DNA of 64,000 bases from Oncomelania hupensis. Lineage: Eukaryota > Mollusca > Gastropoda > Littorinimorpha > Pomatiopsidae. Below, one piece after another: positions 34,041-44,547 of this stretch. Numbering within the stretch: position 1 is the stretch's first letter; each line of letters begins with the position of its first letter. The DNA lies in contig CM072511.1 in the NCBI GenBank assembly GCA_036898135.1, positions 34,054,139 to 34,118,138 on the forward strand, read 5' to 3'. The notes under the pieces were generated by a model that was not told the origin of the DNA, searched no databases, and was given only the letters and a program-made list of their open reading frames with translations. A program made the translations under genes and the position numbers.

Positions 34041-34842
34041 TTATGTTGTAGATCCCAGTGGACCACGGACATAGAAGATTGTTCATCCCTTATTTGTATA
34101 AGTGGATGCGATCTCAACTGAGGGCTGTTTCTGCTATCAATGAGACGCTCTGCACAACCTTTGTATACAAGGCGTTGCAGAAATTCGTCTAATATTTTGC
34201 AGACGAGCAGGCATCTTGATCCACGGCAGGGAAGAAATCCCACAGAGAGGCAACCCTACTTTGTGGCCTGCAACCTTGAGCAGCGAGAGCATTGGGCTCC
34301 ACTAGCTCCGTAGTCAACTACCAAGAAGAAGAAACAACAACACCGCACATCGCCGATAAAGTAAGTCCTCCGAAACCGTGCACAAACACTGATCTGCGAT
34401 AGTCTACTCGTCCAGAAAAAACGAATAATAGGACAGAAAGAACTCATAGCCCAATGATGAGACAGTAACAAATATCGAGGGCAGTAGCTGCATAGACCCA
34501 TCAAGGAGCGAACTACTCGAAGTGAAATTTGGACATTTAAGTTAGTGTAGAGATTAGAAGATTTTGTATAGAGTAGAGGAAATAAATGTGTGATATTTAC
34601 TGTTAACAAGTGGCTGGACTACCTATGTATCATAGCCTTGTGAGAGCTAGTGTGTCAGTGAATCTTTACCATTTTCTCCCTATCTCTATAACCCTATCCG
34701 CACACAGACCGAGCTAAACATATAAATGTATTAAGATTAGTCATAGGGCGATTTTACTAGCCGATCCCGCAGACAAAGACGAGTGGGTAATAGCATTCCA
34801 TTGTGCAGTGCCCAGTAACAGTAGACTCACCGTCACAAAATC
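33308..34842 (+). mobile_element. Solo LTR copy 1, target duplication AAATC
   Basis: TGTCGCGAGAGGC at 33,313 to CCGTCACA at 34,837 (1,525 bp), with TG...CA ends. AAATC flanks it at 33,308-33,312 and 34,838-34,842. It aligns with 46,979-48,434 and, reversed, with 36,841-38,345. GAGGAAATAAATGTGTGATA near 34,575 carries an AATAAA signal. No coding region is associated. A single LTR with a perfect 5-bp duplication indicates recombination between two LTRs after insertion. Confidence 0.85.
33957..34037. repeat. (AT)n microsatellite inside solo LTR 1
   Basis: About 40 AT units at the position where the other two LTR copies have a short ATTTATATATG-like stretch, so it expanded in this copy only. Confidence 0.95.
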
Positions 34843-35078
34843 TGCAATGGTCAAAACCTGTTTACATTTTTACGTGATGTTGTTTTGTTTTATCGCATAT
34901 AGGTAATGTCATCTTGTTTGTGTGCTTGGTTAAATTTCATCAGTAAAGCTAATTTTATATACATCTTTTATCATATTTTAATGTGTTAGAGATCTCATCT
35001 GTTTTTGCATAGTTTTGTGTTGTCCTGATTCGGCTCTTAGCAGTCCGCTGGTTCCTATAAACATTGATTATCTATCTA
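34843..35078 (+). other. 3' UTR and tail of the I-type LINE
   Basis: After the last codons, GTCCTGATTCGGCTCTTAGC and AGTCCGCTGGTTCCTATAAA, then TTATCTATCTATC. This is the same 3' module as in family A and in the 59-bp insertion at 39,621. GTCC/GGAC can form a small hairpin. Confidence 0.65.
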
Positions 35079-35110
35079 TCTTTTCAATGCGCCGAGGAAT
35101 AATACTTTAC

Positions 35111-35278
35111 CAATAGGAGTATTTCCTAAATAGCTGTCAACATGTATTTTGACCGCTTTTCAGGGGAAGCAACTCTCATTGACCTACTTTCGGTTTATGC
35201 TGTCAGCATATATTGTGTAACCGCATTTCAGGGGAAGCAACCTACTTTCGGTTTATTTAGGGATAATGCCTATTGTAC
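35111..35278 (+). repeat. Family D repeat, copy 2
   Basis: Reverse of the copy at 21,138-21,312. TTTCAGGGGAAGCAAC and CTACTTTCGGTTTAT occur twice within it. Confidence 0.65.
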
Positions 35279-35394
35279 ATTTAACATTATTAGCGCACGT
35301 CTTTTCCCAATTTTATAAATTTGCTGAATTTGTTACACTTGTTTTGTAAAATAAATATACTACTACTAAAGAAATGAGCAATGATTGCTGCTAA

Positions 35395-35625
35395 TAGCTT
35401 TTGGCTTGACTCATCTTGGCGCTTCCTCAAAGGTCAAAGTCGCTGTACTTCATCGTTTTTTAAAACACGTTTTGTGCAGTATCTCAAAATTGCTTGAACC
35501 GATTTTGATTATGTGTTTGCTTGAAGATACTCTAGACAGTGGCCTATTATTCCATGTTGTCATTTTGCTTCTTTAGGATAAAGTCGACTCACCAAAACTA
35601 TAACGCCAAAAAAGTGTTTATCGGC
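35395..35625 (+). repeat. Family E/F repeat, partial copy
   Basis: CTTCCTCAAAGGTCAAAGTC, ATCTCAAAATTGCTTGAACC, TTGCTTCTTTAGGATAAAGT and CGCCAAAAAAGTGTTTA match the central part of the family. Confidence 0.6.
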
Positions 35626-36206
35626 TCTTTGTGAACGCCCCAGCATCGAACTGCTTCAAAAACAGCACAGGTGGAGTGGTAGTGAAAGAGCCATCGTCAA
35701 CCTGACCAACATTGGAGCGGTCTCAAGAGCAAATCTAAAACAAATACACTTCTAAAGGATGGGGCAGATTGCGTATGATATGGGTATTCCCGATCCCTGA
35801 GATGCCGTCTTGAACTGAGCTGAGGTGAACTGAACCGTGTGTGTGTGTGTGTGTGTGTGTGTGTCTACTAAAACATTTGCATTGCTTCAAATGTTGTTTG
35901 TTATTGTTGTTGTTGTTGTTGTTGTTGTAAATCCTATCAGGCGTATTTTCATCGTTAATGGATTTTTATTTAAATTTGCAATTTTGTGGTTTCTCCCAAG
36001 GAATAATCAAGGTTGAGAGAGAGAGAAAGAGAAAGAGACAGAGTTTATTTGATTGTAGACGACAGCAAAATAGTACAGCTAAATGCGTTTGGGTTTCTAA
36101 TAATTTTAACAATGAATTGTTTTCTCACATTTTCAAAACAAATGGACAATTTAATACAAAATGAACTTCGTCCTCCCTTGCTTCTTTACACAAGGGACAT
36201 CCTATA
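35626..36206. other. No gene recognised; (GT)n and (TTG)n
   Basis: GT units at about 35,838-35,865, TTG units at about 35,904-35,928, and AGAGAGAGAAAG near 36,015. GAACTGAGCTGAGGTGAACT near 35,812 resembles the RTE-b tail. Confidence 0.45.
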
Positions 36207-36258
36207 TTATTCTATCCTATCCCGTATCTCGAAAGCAGTTGGGGCACCACAAGGGAAC
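36207..36258 (-). repeat. RTE-a LINE 3' terminus, 50 bp
   Basis: TTCTATCCTATCCCGTATCT followed by GTTGGGGCACCACAAG is the complement of the last 50 bp of RTE-a. Confidence 0.7.
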
Positions 36259-36418
36259 TACCAACTCGCTATCAGTCACTTTTCTATAGCGGTAATACTG
36301 TACAGCTAGGCCGGACACACCAAAACGAAATTTGGACATAATAAATTTCATCATATATCTATCTGTAGTCGATTGTAAATAAACTGGTATACAATCATAT
36401 TCATTCAAATAGATATTT

Positions 36419-36423
<5 letters not shown>

Positions 36424-36452
<29 letters not shown>

Positions 36453-36453
36453 T
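36424..36453. repeat. (GA)n microsatellite
   Basis: 15 GA units. Confidence 0.9.
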
Positions 36454-36835
36454 CATGACATTTTGCATTTAAAGTGTTACTTCCTCCACTCAAGCACAGT
36501 GCTGCAAGAGAACAGTTCAAGAAGTGAGTGCTGTTGAGTTGAACTGAGCCCCTATGGTAAAATAAGTTTGAAGAATTATATTGGAGCGAATAATATCCTC
36601 TAGGAGAAAGACAAAGCTGGAAATGCACAGTCTGTCAATTTTTATGAACGGAAACGCGTGCTTCGTTGGCCAACAAAAATGCATACATAATTAATAAAAC
36701 ATTCACGCATCGCATTTCAACAGCATCGAATACACTGCTCATTGATGCTAGTTATCGCTCCTCGTATTTTAGAAGTTTTCAACTTTCTGACCGTAAACAA
36801 CTGCGGCAGCCCGAAAAGGTCTCTCGTACGTCCTC
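36454..36835. other. No gene recognised
   Basis: Unique-looking sequence before the solo LTR; no exon signal found. Confidence 0.4.
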
Positions 36836-38350
36836 AGGACTGTGACGTGGGGTTTTATTGTTGCTGGGCTCTGCACAATGGACTGCTATAACCCTCTCGT
36901 CTTATTCTATGGGGATCGCTAGAGAATCACCCTGTGAATTACCTTAATACATTTATTTGTTTAGCTCGGTCTGTGTTTAGGCTGGGGTACAGAAATAGAT
37001 AGAAAAATGGTAAAAGATCACTGTCACACTAGCTTTCACACGGCTATGAAACATATGTAGTCCAGCCACTTGATAACAGTAAAAATCACACATTTATTTC
37101 CTCTACTCTATACATGATCTTCGATGTACGAAACTAACTTAAAAGTTCAAGTGTCAATGCGAATGGTTCGCTCGCTGATAGGTCTAGGCAGCTACTCTCT
37201 CATCATAGGGCACTGGATACTTTCTGCCCTAATAATCAGATCTTGAAGAGTGGACTACTGTGGTCCTGTTTATACAGAGTTTGGTGCACTGAAGGCTGTG
37301 TACTTAGCTCAGTGTCCGAAGAGCTGTGTTGCTGTTGATTCCTTGACACGCTGTGTTGTCTGGGAGTTTTTTCCCTGTGTGTAGACTCGTGGGCTATCTT
37401 CGCACAATGCTGGAGATGCCTCGGCAGCCAACATTCAGCGACTACTTGGTTTTGTTGTTCGCCGAGTTGGGCTCACGATTTAACGCCTGCTCGTCTGTAA
37501 CATATGAGACAAAATTCTGCACAACCCTGTATAATAGGTATGTGCAGAGCATCTCACTGAAGGCCGAAGTAGCCCTCAGTGATTAGCTCCACATCTCTTA
37601 TATATATAAGCGACGAACATTCTGCTAAGTCCGTGGTCCACTGGAATCTCCACTCTAATTTCCTATACATATATAAATATAAAACATGGCTAACTATACA
37701 CATAGAGAATTAATTAATATTACAAACATTCTCTGGTACATTCACTGGTCTGCATGCATACATCTAGGTTAAACAACAGTGGATCTGTACATAATACAAC
37801 ATGGCGTCGGCAGGTCGTGCTCGCATTCTCCACGTGGTCACGCAACGTCGGACTAACAATTCATTCTGTGCATAGCAAATTTCACAAACATAATTCAACA
37901 ATAATATAAATACATCACGACGAAACAGAAGTATGTTCATTTATATGTTTGACAATGTCAGGCCGTGGCTAACTTGATTGAATTCGGATATTCAACAAGT
38001 ACTGCTTCCCTGGTCTATCAGTGGAGAGATTTCTGCTAGGAAGTAGCTGTGTACTCCCCTAAGCTTTTCAACACAAATGACCCTCTACCTAGCCTTGGCC
38101 TACCCAGTCAGAACTGGTTCTACCTAACGGTGCTGTGATCTGATAGGCTGAAGAAATCCGAGAGGCTGTAAAACTCGAAGCCCTCTACCGTCAGCTGCGA
38201 TGATGTCACTACTATGCGGGCGTCAGGCTACAACTGTTACGCATAATCACTTCTGTCGTCTGCTAGAGACTAACAATAACCTTCTAAGTCTAACTGACTA
38301 AACAAGCAAAAGCTCAAATGCAGTGGAAACGGCGCTCCCGTGACAAGGAC
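36836..38350 (-). mobile_element. Solo LTR copy 2, target duplication AGGAC
   Basis: Body 36,841-38,345 (1,505 bp): on the minus strand it starts TGTCACGGGAGCGCCG and ends AACCCCACGTCACA. AGGAC lies on both sides (36,836-36,840 and 38,346-38,350). It aligns along its length with the other two copies, with small gaps. AATAAATGTGTGATTTTTAC appears on the minus strand near 37,100. A 77-codon frame at 37,353-37,586 is not a recognisable protein. Confidence 0.85.
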
Positions 38351-39604
38351 CAAACGATTTCCTAGGTTTGCTTAACTTGATTGACACCACAAGTCCTAGT
38401 CTGCACCCAGCACACAGTTCAAGACAGATTCAAGCTGCAGAGGGGATAGTAGGTTTCTTTATTTTACGACCACACAATGGGCTTCTTATCAATCCCAGGA
38501 ACTGCACACAGGAGAGTCTGTTTGCATGCGAAAAGCCTTAAGCTTTGGCCAAACTGGAGGGGAGCGAGAATGTCTTTGATGCAAAACCTGCACATGTTTA
38601 CCACAGCAAGTCGTTTTCAGATAGATTAAAGAAATTAGATCTTCAGTTTTCTCCTGTTCCTTTCTTTTCTGCGTCACCTGGGGAAGGACAGAAAAATGAA
38701 TGCTATAATTGGTCCTGACAACCCTTTAAACCTTTGCGGAATTCAATGTTGTGAGGCCCTGAGTGAGTAACATATCAAATCCTGCGCTGACTGTGCAAGT
38801 CACACTAGGCTTGTTAACACGATTTCGAACTCATATGAGACTCTGTCTGGGTTATATATGCACATCGTACTCCGACAGTGGATTGCTTGTAGTTAACTCT
38901 ACAGAGTACATTGGTGCGGAAAGCATAACACGATTTTCATCTTTGAATCGTTCGACGTTTTGATTGAATGAGTGGGAGGCTATTTGTTCACTTAGACCTT
39001 ATCAGTCAAGGATACAATGTAAGGGATAAGGTACACATTGCGAATCAAAGTCTTTACCAAGATCTGGCTTTCAAGCGTAAAAGAAAGAAATAAACAAGAG
39101 AAAGAGATAGAAGACTTGGCCATACTATCATCCGTATGAGACAAATCGTATGAGGGGCCAAGTAAATTTGCGACCAAATAAACGTCAATTAAACACACAG
39201 TAAGACGATTAGTTTGAACAGTTTTTTTCAGTCACTCCTCCACAAGACTTGCTTGATTTGGGCTTCTGATCTAGACTCCTCAAAGAATAAGAACAAAGAT
39301 ATTCTTACAATGGTTGAATCTAGAAGTTGATCAGGCATCCAGCAGAGAGTCAGTCACTAAAGATGGAACTATTGCTTAAAGGGGACTTTTTAACACGAAA
39401 CGTCTACATTTTTGACCTCGTTCTTCTTTTCCTGATTCGGTCATTTTTCTTCTCGAGCAATCTGAAGATAAATAAAGAACTAGAAGTCATACTTTTCAGT
39501 CTGGACAAATGGTTTATTTGGAAGGACTTGTTCCAGCTTAAAAGTTCGATCGTCTTGTAAATGCAGTTTAATGCTTGTAATTTGTGATCCTATCTTGGTC
39601 CGTT
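38351..39604. other. No gene recognised
   Basis: 1.25 kb without a known element or supported exon. Short frames at 38,763 and 39,327 lack recognisable domains. Confidence 0.45.
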
Positions 39605-39695
39605 TCTTCCCTTTCAAATGTGGTCCTGATTCGGCTCTTGGCAGTCCGCTGGACCCTATAAGCACCGAATATCTATCTATCTTCCCTTTCAAATG
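39605..39695 (+). mobile_element. Family A/LINE micro-insertion (59 bp) with 16-bp target duplication
   Basis: TCTTCCCTTTCAAATG at 39,605-39,620 is repeated perfectly at 39,680-39,695. Between lie 59 bp: TGGTCCTGATTCGGCTCTTG, CAGTCCGCTGGACCCTATAA, a short link and ATCTATCTATC. This is only the terminal 3' module of the I-type LINE and family A. Confidence 0.85.
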
Positions 39696-39900
39696 ACTTC
39701 GGCCGTGTCGTCTACATTTATTGTTATGATCTCTTGTTGAGACTATATTGTACTACTGTTGCACAAGTAATTTCAAGCACGACCACTGTTTTGGAGTTAA
39801 GGTGCCGAAGCCACCAGTGAAGACACCAAGAACTGTTCTGATGATGTTTGAATAGGGAGTGAAAGGCACGCCATGGAGTATAAGAGCCTGGGCAAAGAAG

Positions 39901-39962
39901 AGGCTTCAGGTCCCCTATACGCATCTGTGTCCGGGGACGGTAATTTACCCACGCAGGCTTCA
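39901..39962 (+). mobile_element. Hairpin micro-insertion 2 (46 bp) with 8-bp target duplication
   Basis: AGGCTTCA at 39,901-39,908 and 39,955-39,962 flank GGTCCCCTATACGCATCTGT + GTCCGGGGAC and a 16-base tail without clear repetition. Same hairpin module as at 23,741 and 50,655. Confidence 0.7.
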
Positions 39963-40252
39963 TGTTAGAAAGACAGCATGCCTATTAAGGCTAGTGTTAC
40001 GAATTATAGTATATTAATTTCCGACCCTTTGTATCCTATAGTTTCTACATTTTGATAAAAGATCCAATACCAGATTTAACGCGAAAGGAAAGGAAAGTGA
40101 GGAGAGAGAGAGGAAGAGATAGAGAGAGCGAAAAAGAGAGAATCTGTTTGGAATTACGATTTTTGAACTAAGTAAAAAGTATAATCTTCTCACCGTCCCT
40201 TAAATTAATTAATTAAGAGGGAGTGAGAATTGGCAATTGACCAAATAGGGAA

Positions 40253-40254
<2 letters not shown>
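39963..40254. other. No gene recognised; GA-rich
   Basis: Imperfect GAGAGAGAGGAAG sequence near 40,100-40,140; otherwise nothing identified. Confidence 0.4.
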
Positions 40255-40307
<53 letters not shown>

Positions 40308-40350
40308 GAAGAAGAAGCAGAAGAAGAAGAAGAAGAAGAAAAAGAAGTAG
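40255..40350. repeat. (GA)n(GAA)n microsatellite
   Basis: About 22 GA units with one AAAG interruption, then about 12 GAA units. Confidence 0.9.
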
Positions 40351-40599
40351 AAGAAGGAGAAGCATCGTTAATCACTTACGACTAATGCACTGGAGAGCCG
40401 ATATCGCGGCAGAATTTTCATCCTCGATAATTTCAAAATTAAAACCACTGTCAGCGAGAGTAGGGAGGAGCCTCTCTTTGTCAATGCCACTGAATGATAA
40501 ACGATTGCGTCAAAATAAAATAATATCCCACATGCTTTGATTTTTTCCTTCTCCAAGATCACACCGTTCTGCATCTGACAAAGTTTTTGCATTTCCAGA

Positions 40600-40841
40600 C
40601 TTACCTGGAAATACTTTGAACTAATCGGAAAAATCCAAAAGAGCCAAATGTCTGTTCGTCCACCCGTCCGTCTCTTGGTCGCTCGGTCTGTTAGACGCCA
40701 AAACTCAAGACACAAACTTATTGGATTTTGATCAAACTTTATATAGTGGCCTGCCTGCCTCCCGCGCGTGCAATCATATTTTATCTACCGCAAAGGTCAA
40801 GGTCATTGCAGTCAGTCATTTTATTGCTATGTATACCTTTT

Positions 40842-40907
<66 letters not shown>

Positions 40908-41130
40908 GTATATAGATATATATATATAATGGTTTAAATGATTTTGTTGAGTTTGGGTATACAATTAGGCTTACTTCAGAATATGTTTTCCTTTCGCTTC
41001 GTTAGGATAAAGTAGTCACCACACCGCCAAAAAAATTAACACTTTTGAAAATGCTTCATTTTTTTCCCAGTTATTATGCGTGAGTATCTTAAAATACATT
41101 TGAAACGCTTGCGATCTTGTATTTAATTGT
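40600..41130 (+). repeat. Family E/F repeat, most complete copy
   Basis: GTCCGTCTCTTGGTCGCTCG, GATTTTGATCAAACTTTATA, GGCCTGCCTGCCTCCCGCGC, CAAAGGTCAAGGTCATTGC, then a 31-unit CT array (40,843-40,905), GTTAGGATAAAGTAGTCACC and GAAACGCTTGCGATCTTGT. It links the E and F blocks that are separate elsewhere, so they are one family. Confidence 0.65.
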
Positions 41131-41156
41131 TTTTTAAAATTATTGTTTTTTTGTTG

Positions 41157-41158
41157 AG

Positions 41159-41197
<39 letters not shown>

Positions 41198-41198
41198 C
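41157..41198. repeat. (TTG)n microsatellite
   Basis: 14 TTG units. Confidence 0.95.
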
Positions 41199-41330
41199 AC
41201 TGCCACTCGTTCTCTTTCTCATTTGCTGTGTGCAAAACGAAGTGTCTGCAAGGAGATTACATGCCATTTGATAAGTATTAAGCAGCCTAAAAAAAAATTA
41301 TTTCACACACAATGCTATACATTATCTTAC

Positions 41331-41698
41331 AAGTAATGCCAAACGCAAAAGAACCCTATGCCAGTGCTGATGCAGCAAACTAAGCCGAAGAAAACTAAAA
41401 ATGGCAGAAAGACAGCGTTGATGAAGAAAAGTTGTCGGAGTTCGCTACGCCCAGTGTTAATGTTCTCCTCGCTCGGGCAGCCGTACCCCCCGTGACAGCG
41501 TTGTTCTTCGGCTTCCCTCGGCGACCCAGGGCGTCTGCCTATACAGGCTGCCATATCAAATGATGGATTAACGCTGGCTCCAATATCACGTGAGTGATCA
41601 ATGCTGAGGCCATCCATATCTCTCAAGGGCGATAAACGGTTGAGAAGAATTTGCGAGCTGCAAGTTTCAATCTTGAAGGGTCTCGATCGAGTTTGCAC
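41331..41698 (-). CDS. Candidate exon, membrane-protein-like
   Basis: Minus-strand frame of about 122 codons, open further upstream to about 41,733. It is non-repetitive and protein-like: SQILLNRLSPLRDMDGLSID, then a Cys-containing soluble part (CIGRRPGSPREAEEQRCHGG), then LRQLFFINAVFLPFLVFFGL continuing VCCISTGIGFFCVW, a clear membrane-spanning segment. It ends CTT|GTAAGATA, a plausible splice donor, just before an in-frame TAA. The upstream edge TTTAAAG|TG could be an acceptor. I do not recognise the protein. It lies outside recognised repeats, making it the best host-gene candidate in the middle of the window. Confidence 0.4.
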
Positions 41699-41733
41699 TT
41701 TAAAGGGACCACACTCCCTCGATAGATCCGTTT

Positions 41734-42897
41734 AACATTAACTGCGAATTTTGCCCCACTAAAAATAATAGAAGCTTGCAATAGAAAGCAAGTCTTTCAA
41801 AAATATAGTTATTTGTTCAATCAATAAATTCCGTTGTTGTGTGACTATTAATAGCAACGGTTATCTACATTTTTAGCGCTAAAAACATCCTCTAAAAGAT
41901 TGTAGGGAGTATTGACGTACCTTTAAACTGGGGAAATCATCTCCCTGTCAGTACAGAAATGAAAAATTCAAACGTTAGCCGTTGGGTTCAGCAAGGAAAT
42001 CCCACTTCATCATCGCTTTAAGCAATAACAATGCGAATTTTAGGCTATACTCATAGTCGCCAACAGTAAACAAAGTGGGGATGGGGGAGGTTGGGGATGG
42101 GAGAGGGAGAGACCCTTTAAGCTCAGATAGCAAATTTCCTTTAAAGCTTTTGTTTTCCTTCAAGTTCAAATACTTGAATGTCTTTGTGCTTGTTTTGTCG
42201 GTCTGTTAGGCCAGTTACTTATGACTAACTATACTCCAAGCATCAATCAGCAGCTTCGAACTATATACTGCCTGTACGGTTTTTCGCTCACCTTTCAACG
42301 CGTCAACCGTTTCGCTGTCGTACGCTTACACCACTGGGCCAACTGTATGTTGGAATGCTTAATATTTGTTGCCTTTGTGATTTTGTTTTAAGACATATAC
42401 TCAGTTGGCTCGCCATTGATATTGTACCAGTGCAAATGTTGCCATTGTGTTAGGCTATGTGCTCCCGTTTGGGCCAAAGCTGGAACAAAACAATCTAGAT
42501 AGCATGAAGGCGGTGGATCCGATAGACGGAGCATGTCCTCACTCAGAGCAGGGAGCCGTGCGCTAAAACAAGGTGGAGGAAGGATGTGGGGGGAGGGGTC
42601 AATAACAACATCATAACACACACAATCTTCCAAGCTATCGAAGCTCCAGAGACGGTGGTATCTATTGCGCGTGAAAAGGATGGGACGGTGTAGGGAAAGA
42701 AAGCTGTCGTAAACCGTAGAGAATACCAGAACCGTGTCCTGGTCTATCCGAAAGCTGTATGACCAACCAATGACTGCATCTTAACGACTATATTTGTGCT
42801 TTATTTTACGATGGAACTGTACTGCAGACCCATCCCTAACCAATATCATGAAACATTTAAATTGCAGGCTATATCTTTGGGTTGTCTTTACGGGATT
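41734..42897. other. No gene recognised
   Basis: No known element. A minus-strand frame at 42,388-42,633 (about 81 codons, TTG start) is open and non-repetitive but has no recognisable domain or clear exon borders. Confidence 0.4.
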
Positions 42898-42998
42898 TTC
42901 GCTCGGATTTATGGGTCGCGATCATGGAGTCCATACTTACCTTACATGCTGTATTGATGGGTTACGTTTACGGACGCGTGGTCATTAGGTTCCGGCCG
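42898..42998 (+). repeat. Family I repeat, copy 1
   Basis: CATGGAGTCCATACTTACCT, TACATGCTGTATTGATGGGT and TACGTTTACGGACGCGTG recur at 43,985-44,068. Confidence 0.6.
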
Positions 42999-43249
42999 CT
43001 CTTTACAATTTGTTGGCTTTTACAAACTGTGTCTATTGCCCATGCAATTATTTGGCTTCATTAAACTGTTGCACAGGCAATTTGTAGCTAGCTACGGCCT
43101 CCTAACTCTTTCAACCTCGAAGACAGCCGATCCTAAGACTTGATAAATCTGCTGCATTAGGTAGGGTGGACCAGTTAGCTGATTAAAGGAGTCATTGGAT
43201 TTACTAGAACTGACACTCTGCGGATTGCCTGAGGTGCGGCGATATTACG
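42999..43249. other. No gene recognised
   Basis: Nothing identified. Confidence 0.4.
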
Positions 43250-43263
43250 AGAGAGAGAAAGAG

Positions 43264-43337
<74 letters not shown>
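43250..43337. repeat. (GA)n / (GAAA)n microsatellite
   Basis: GAGA, five GAAA units, then about 24 GA units. Confidence 0.95.
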
Positions 43338-43339
<2 letters not shown>

Positions 43340-43369
43340 ACAAAAATAATGTATTGTGCTTGCATTGCT

Positions 43370-43463
43370 GTTCTATCCATCCTATCCTTTCCCGTAACTC
43401 GAAGGTCGTAGGGGCACCACAGATGATCGTTTAACCAGCGTACTCCATCTTTCTCTGTTCCGA
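43370..43463 (-). repeat. RTE-a LINE 3' terminus, 90 bp
   Basis: CTATCCATCCTATCCTTTCC, CGTAACTCGAAGGTCGTAGG and CAGCGTACTCCATCTTTCTC are the complement of the RTE-a end. Confidence 0.8.
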
Positions 43464-43899
43464 CACGTAATAAATGCTCAACTAGAGAACGCACGTCCCC
43501 GTAACTAATGTAATGTATCTAAGCAATGAGTATCCACAACACCAAGCCTATAATTGTATTAACACGAACAATGTTTTTGCATTCAAATCATGTAAATAAA
43601 AATTTTATTCTACAGTATATAAAAGAAAATTGTTGTCTTTAGTAGTTTTAAGAAAGAAATATGCGCAAAGATTACGGTTCCAGGCTGATCTATAGGTCTA
43701 ATATGCACAAATATACGCAAAGTAGATTTCATTAGGATAAATAGTAAACTGTCAACAAGTTACACCAAATTATTTCGAGGGTAGCAAGTAGGCTTACATA
43801 GATACTAACATTTTATGTTTTTAATCATATACCCAATAAGCTCAGAGCAATCACGTCCTCAAAATTCATCACATAGATTCCGCGATATACAAATAACCA

Positions 43900-43900
<1 letters not shown>
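43464..43900. other. No gene recognised
   Basis: AT-rich; nothing identified. Confidence 0.45.

Positions 43901-43978
<78 letters not shown>
43901..43978. repeat. (AAT)n microsatellite
   Basis: About 25 AAT units. Confidence 0.95.
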
Positions 43979-43984
43979 TTTACG

Positions 43985-44068
43985 AACGCACGATTATGAA
44001 GTCCATATACTTACCTTACAAGCTATTTTTATGGGTTACCTTTACGGACGCGTGATCCTGAAGTTTCG
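43985..44068 (+). repeat. Family I repeat, copy 2
   Basis: GATTATGAAGTCCATATACT, ATGGGTTACCTTTACGGACG and CGTGATCCTGAAGTTTCGTC match 42,915-42,998. Confidence 0.6.
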
Positions 44069-44069
44069 T

Positions 44070-44207
<138 letters not shown>

Positions 44208-44241
44208 TTCCTTCTTATTGTTATTCATGCAATGAAAGGCG

Positions 44242-44547
44242 GCGATACACGGTAAGTCTAGATCTTATGATACCCGCATATGACTACGGAAATTCCCGGA
44301 TCGGTAGGAATTGTCGTCAAGTCTTATCGATAGAGCATGTTCTATTTTTTCACGGCGCGATACGACAGTGGAGGTCAGACAGCCAATCAAAACAGCTATT
44401 TGATTGAACTCCGAGGTGAAGGTCACTGAAAAACCGCGACCTACAAGCGACAGGCTTATGACTCATACATAACGTGTATCAGCAAAGACATCAGAATCTG
44501 CAGCGGCATACGCGGGTATCATAAGATCTAGTCTTACCGTGTATCGC
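44242..44547. mobile_element. 306-bp MITE with about 43-bp inverted ends
   Basis: GCGATACACGGTAAG at 44,242 continues to GATACCCGCATATG; its complement lies at 44,505-44,547, with two mismatches over about 42 bp. The 220-bp interior encodes nothing. I found no clear target duplication, so the superfamily is open. Confidence 0.65.

Larger units (their letters stand above)
24985..35078 (+). mobile_element. I/Jockey-type LINE, split by three later insertions
   Basis: One LINE accounts for sequence at 24,985-26,922, 30,482-30,757, 32,455-33,312 and 34,838-35,078, in correct order and on one strand. Pieces: 5' UTR, ORF1 with zinc knuckles, reverse transcriptase, RNase H, C-terminal finger region, 3' UTR and a TATC tail. 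Intervening insertions are a family A element (itself interrupted), an RTE-a copy, and a solo LTR with a perfect target duplication. The remaining LINE sequence is about 3.3 kb and lacks the endonuclease and N-terminal reverse transcriptase. Confidence 0.8.

Noticed and set aside
42300..42350. tRNA-like A box on the minus strand
   Set aside because: No B box at a suitable distance.
42388..42633. 81-codon minus-strand frame
   Set aside because: Open and non-repetitive but with TTG start, no domain and no clear splice signals.
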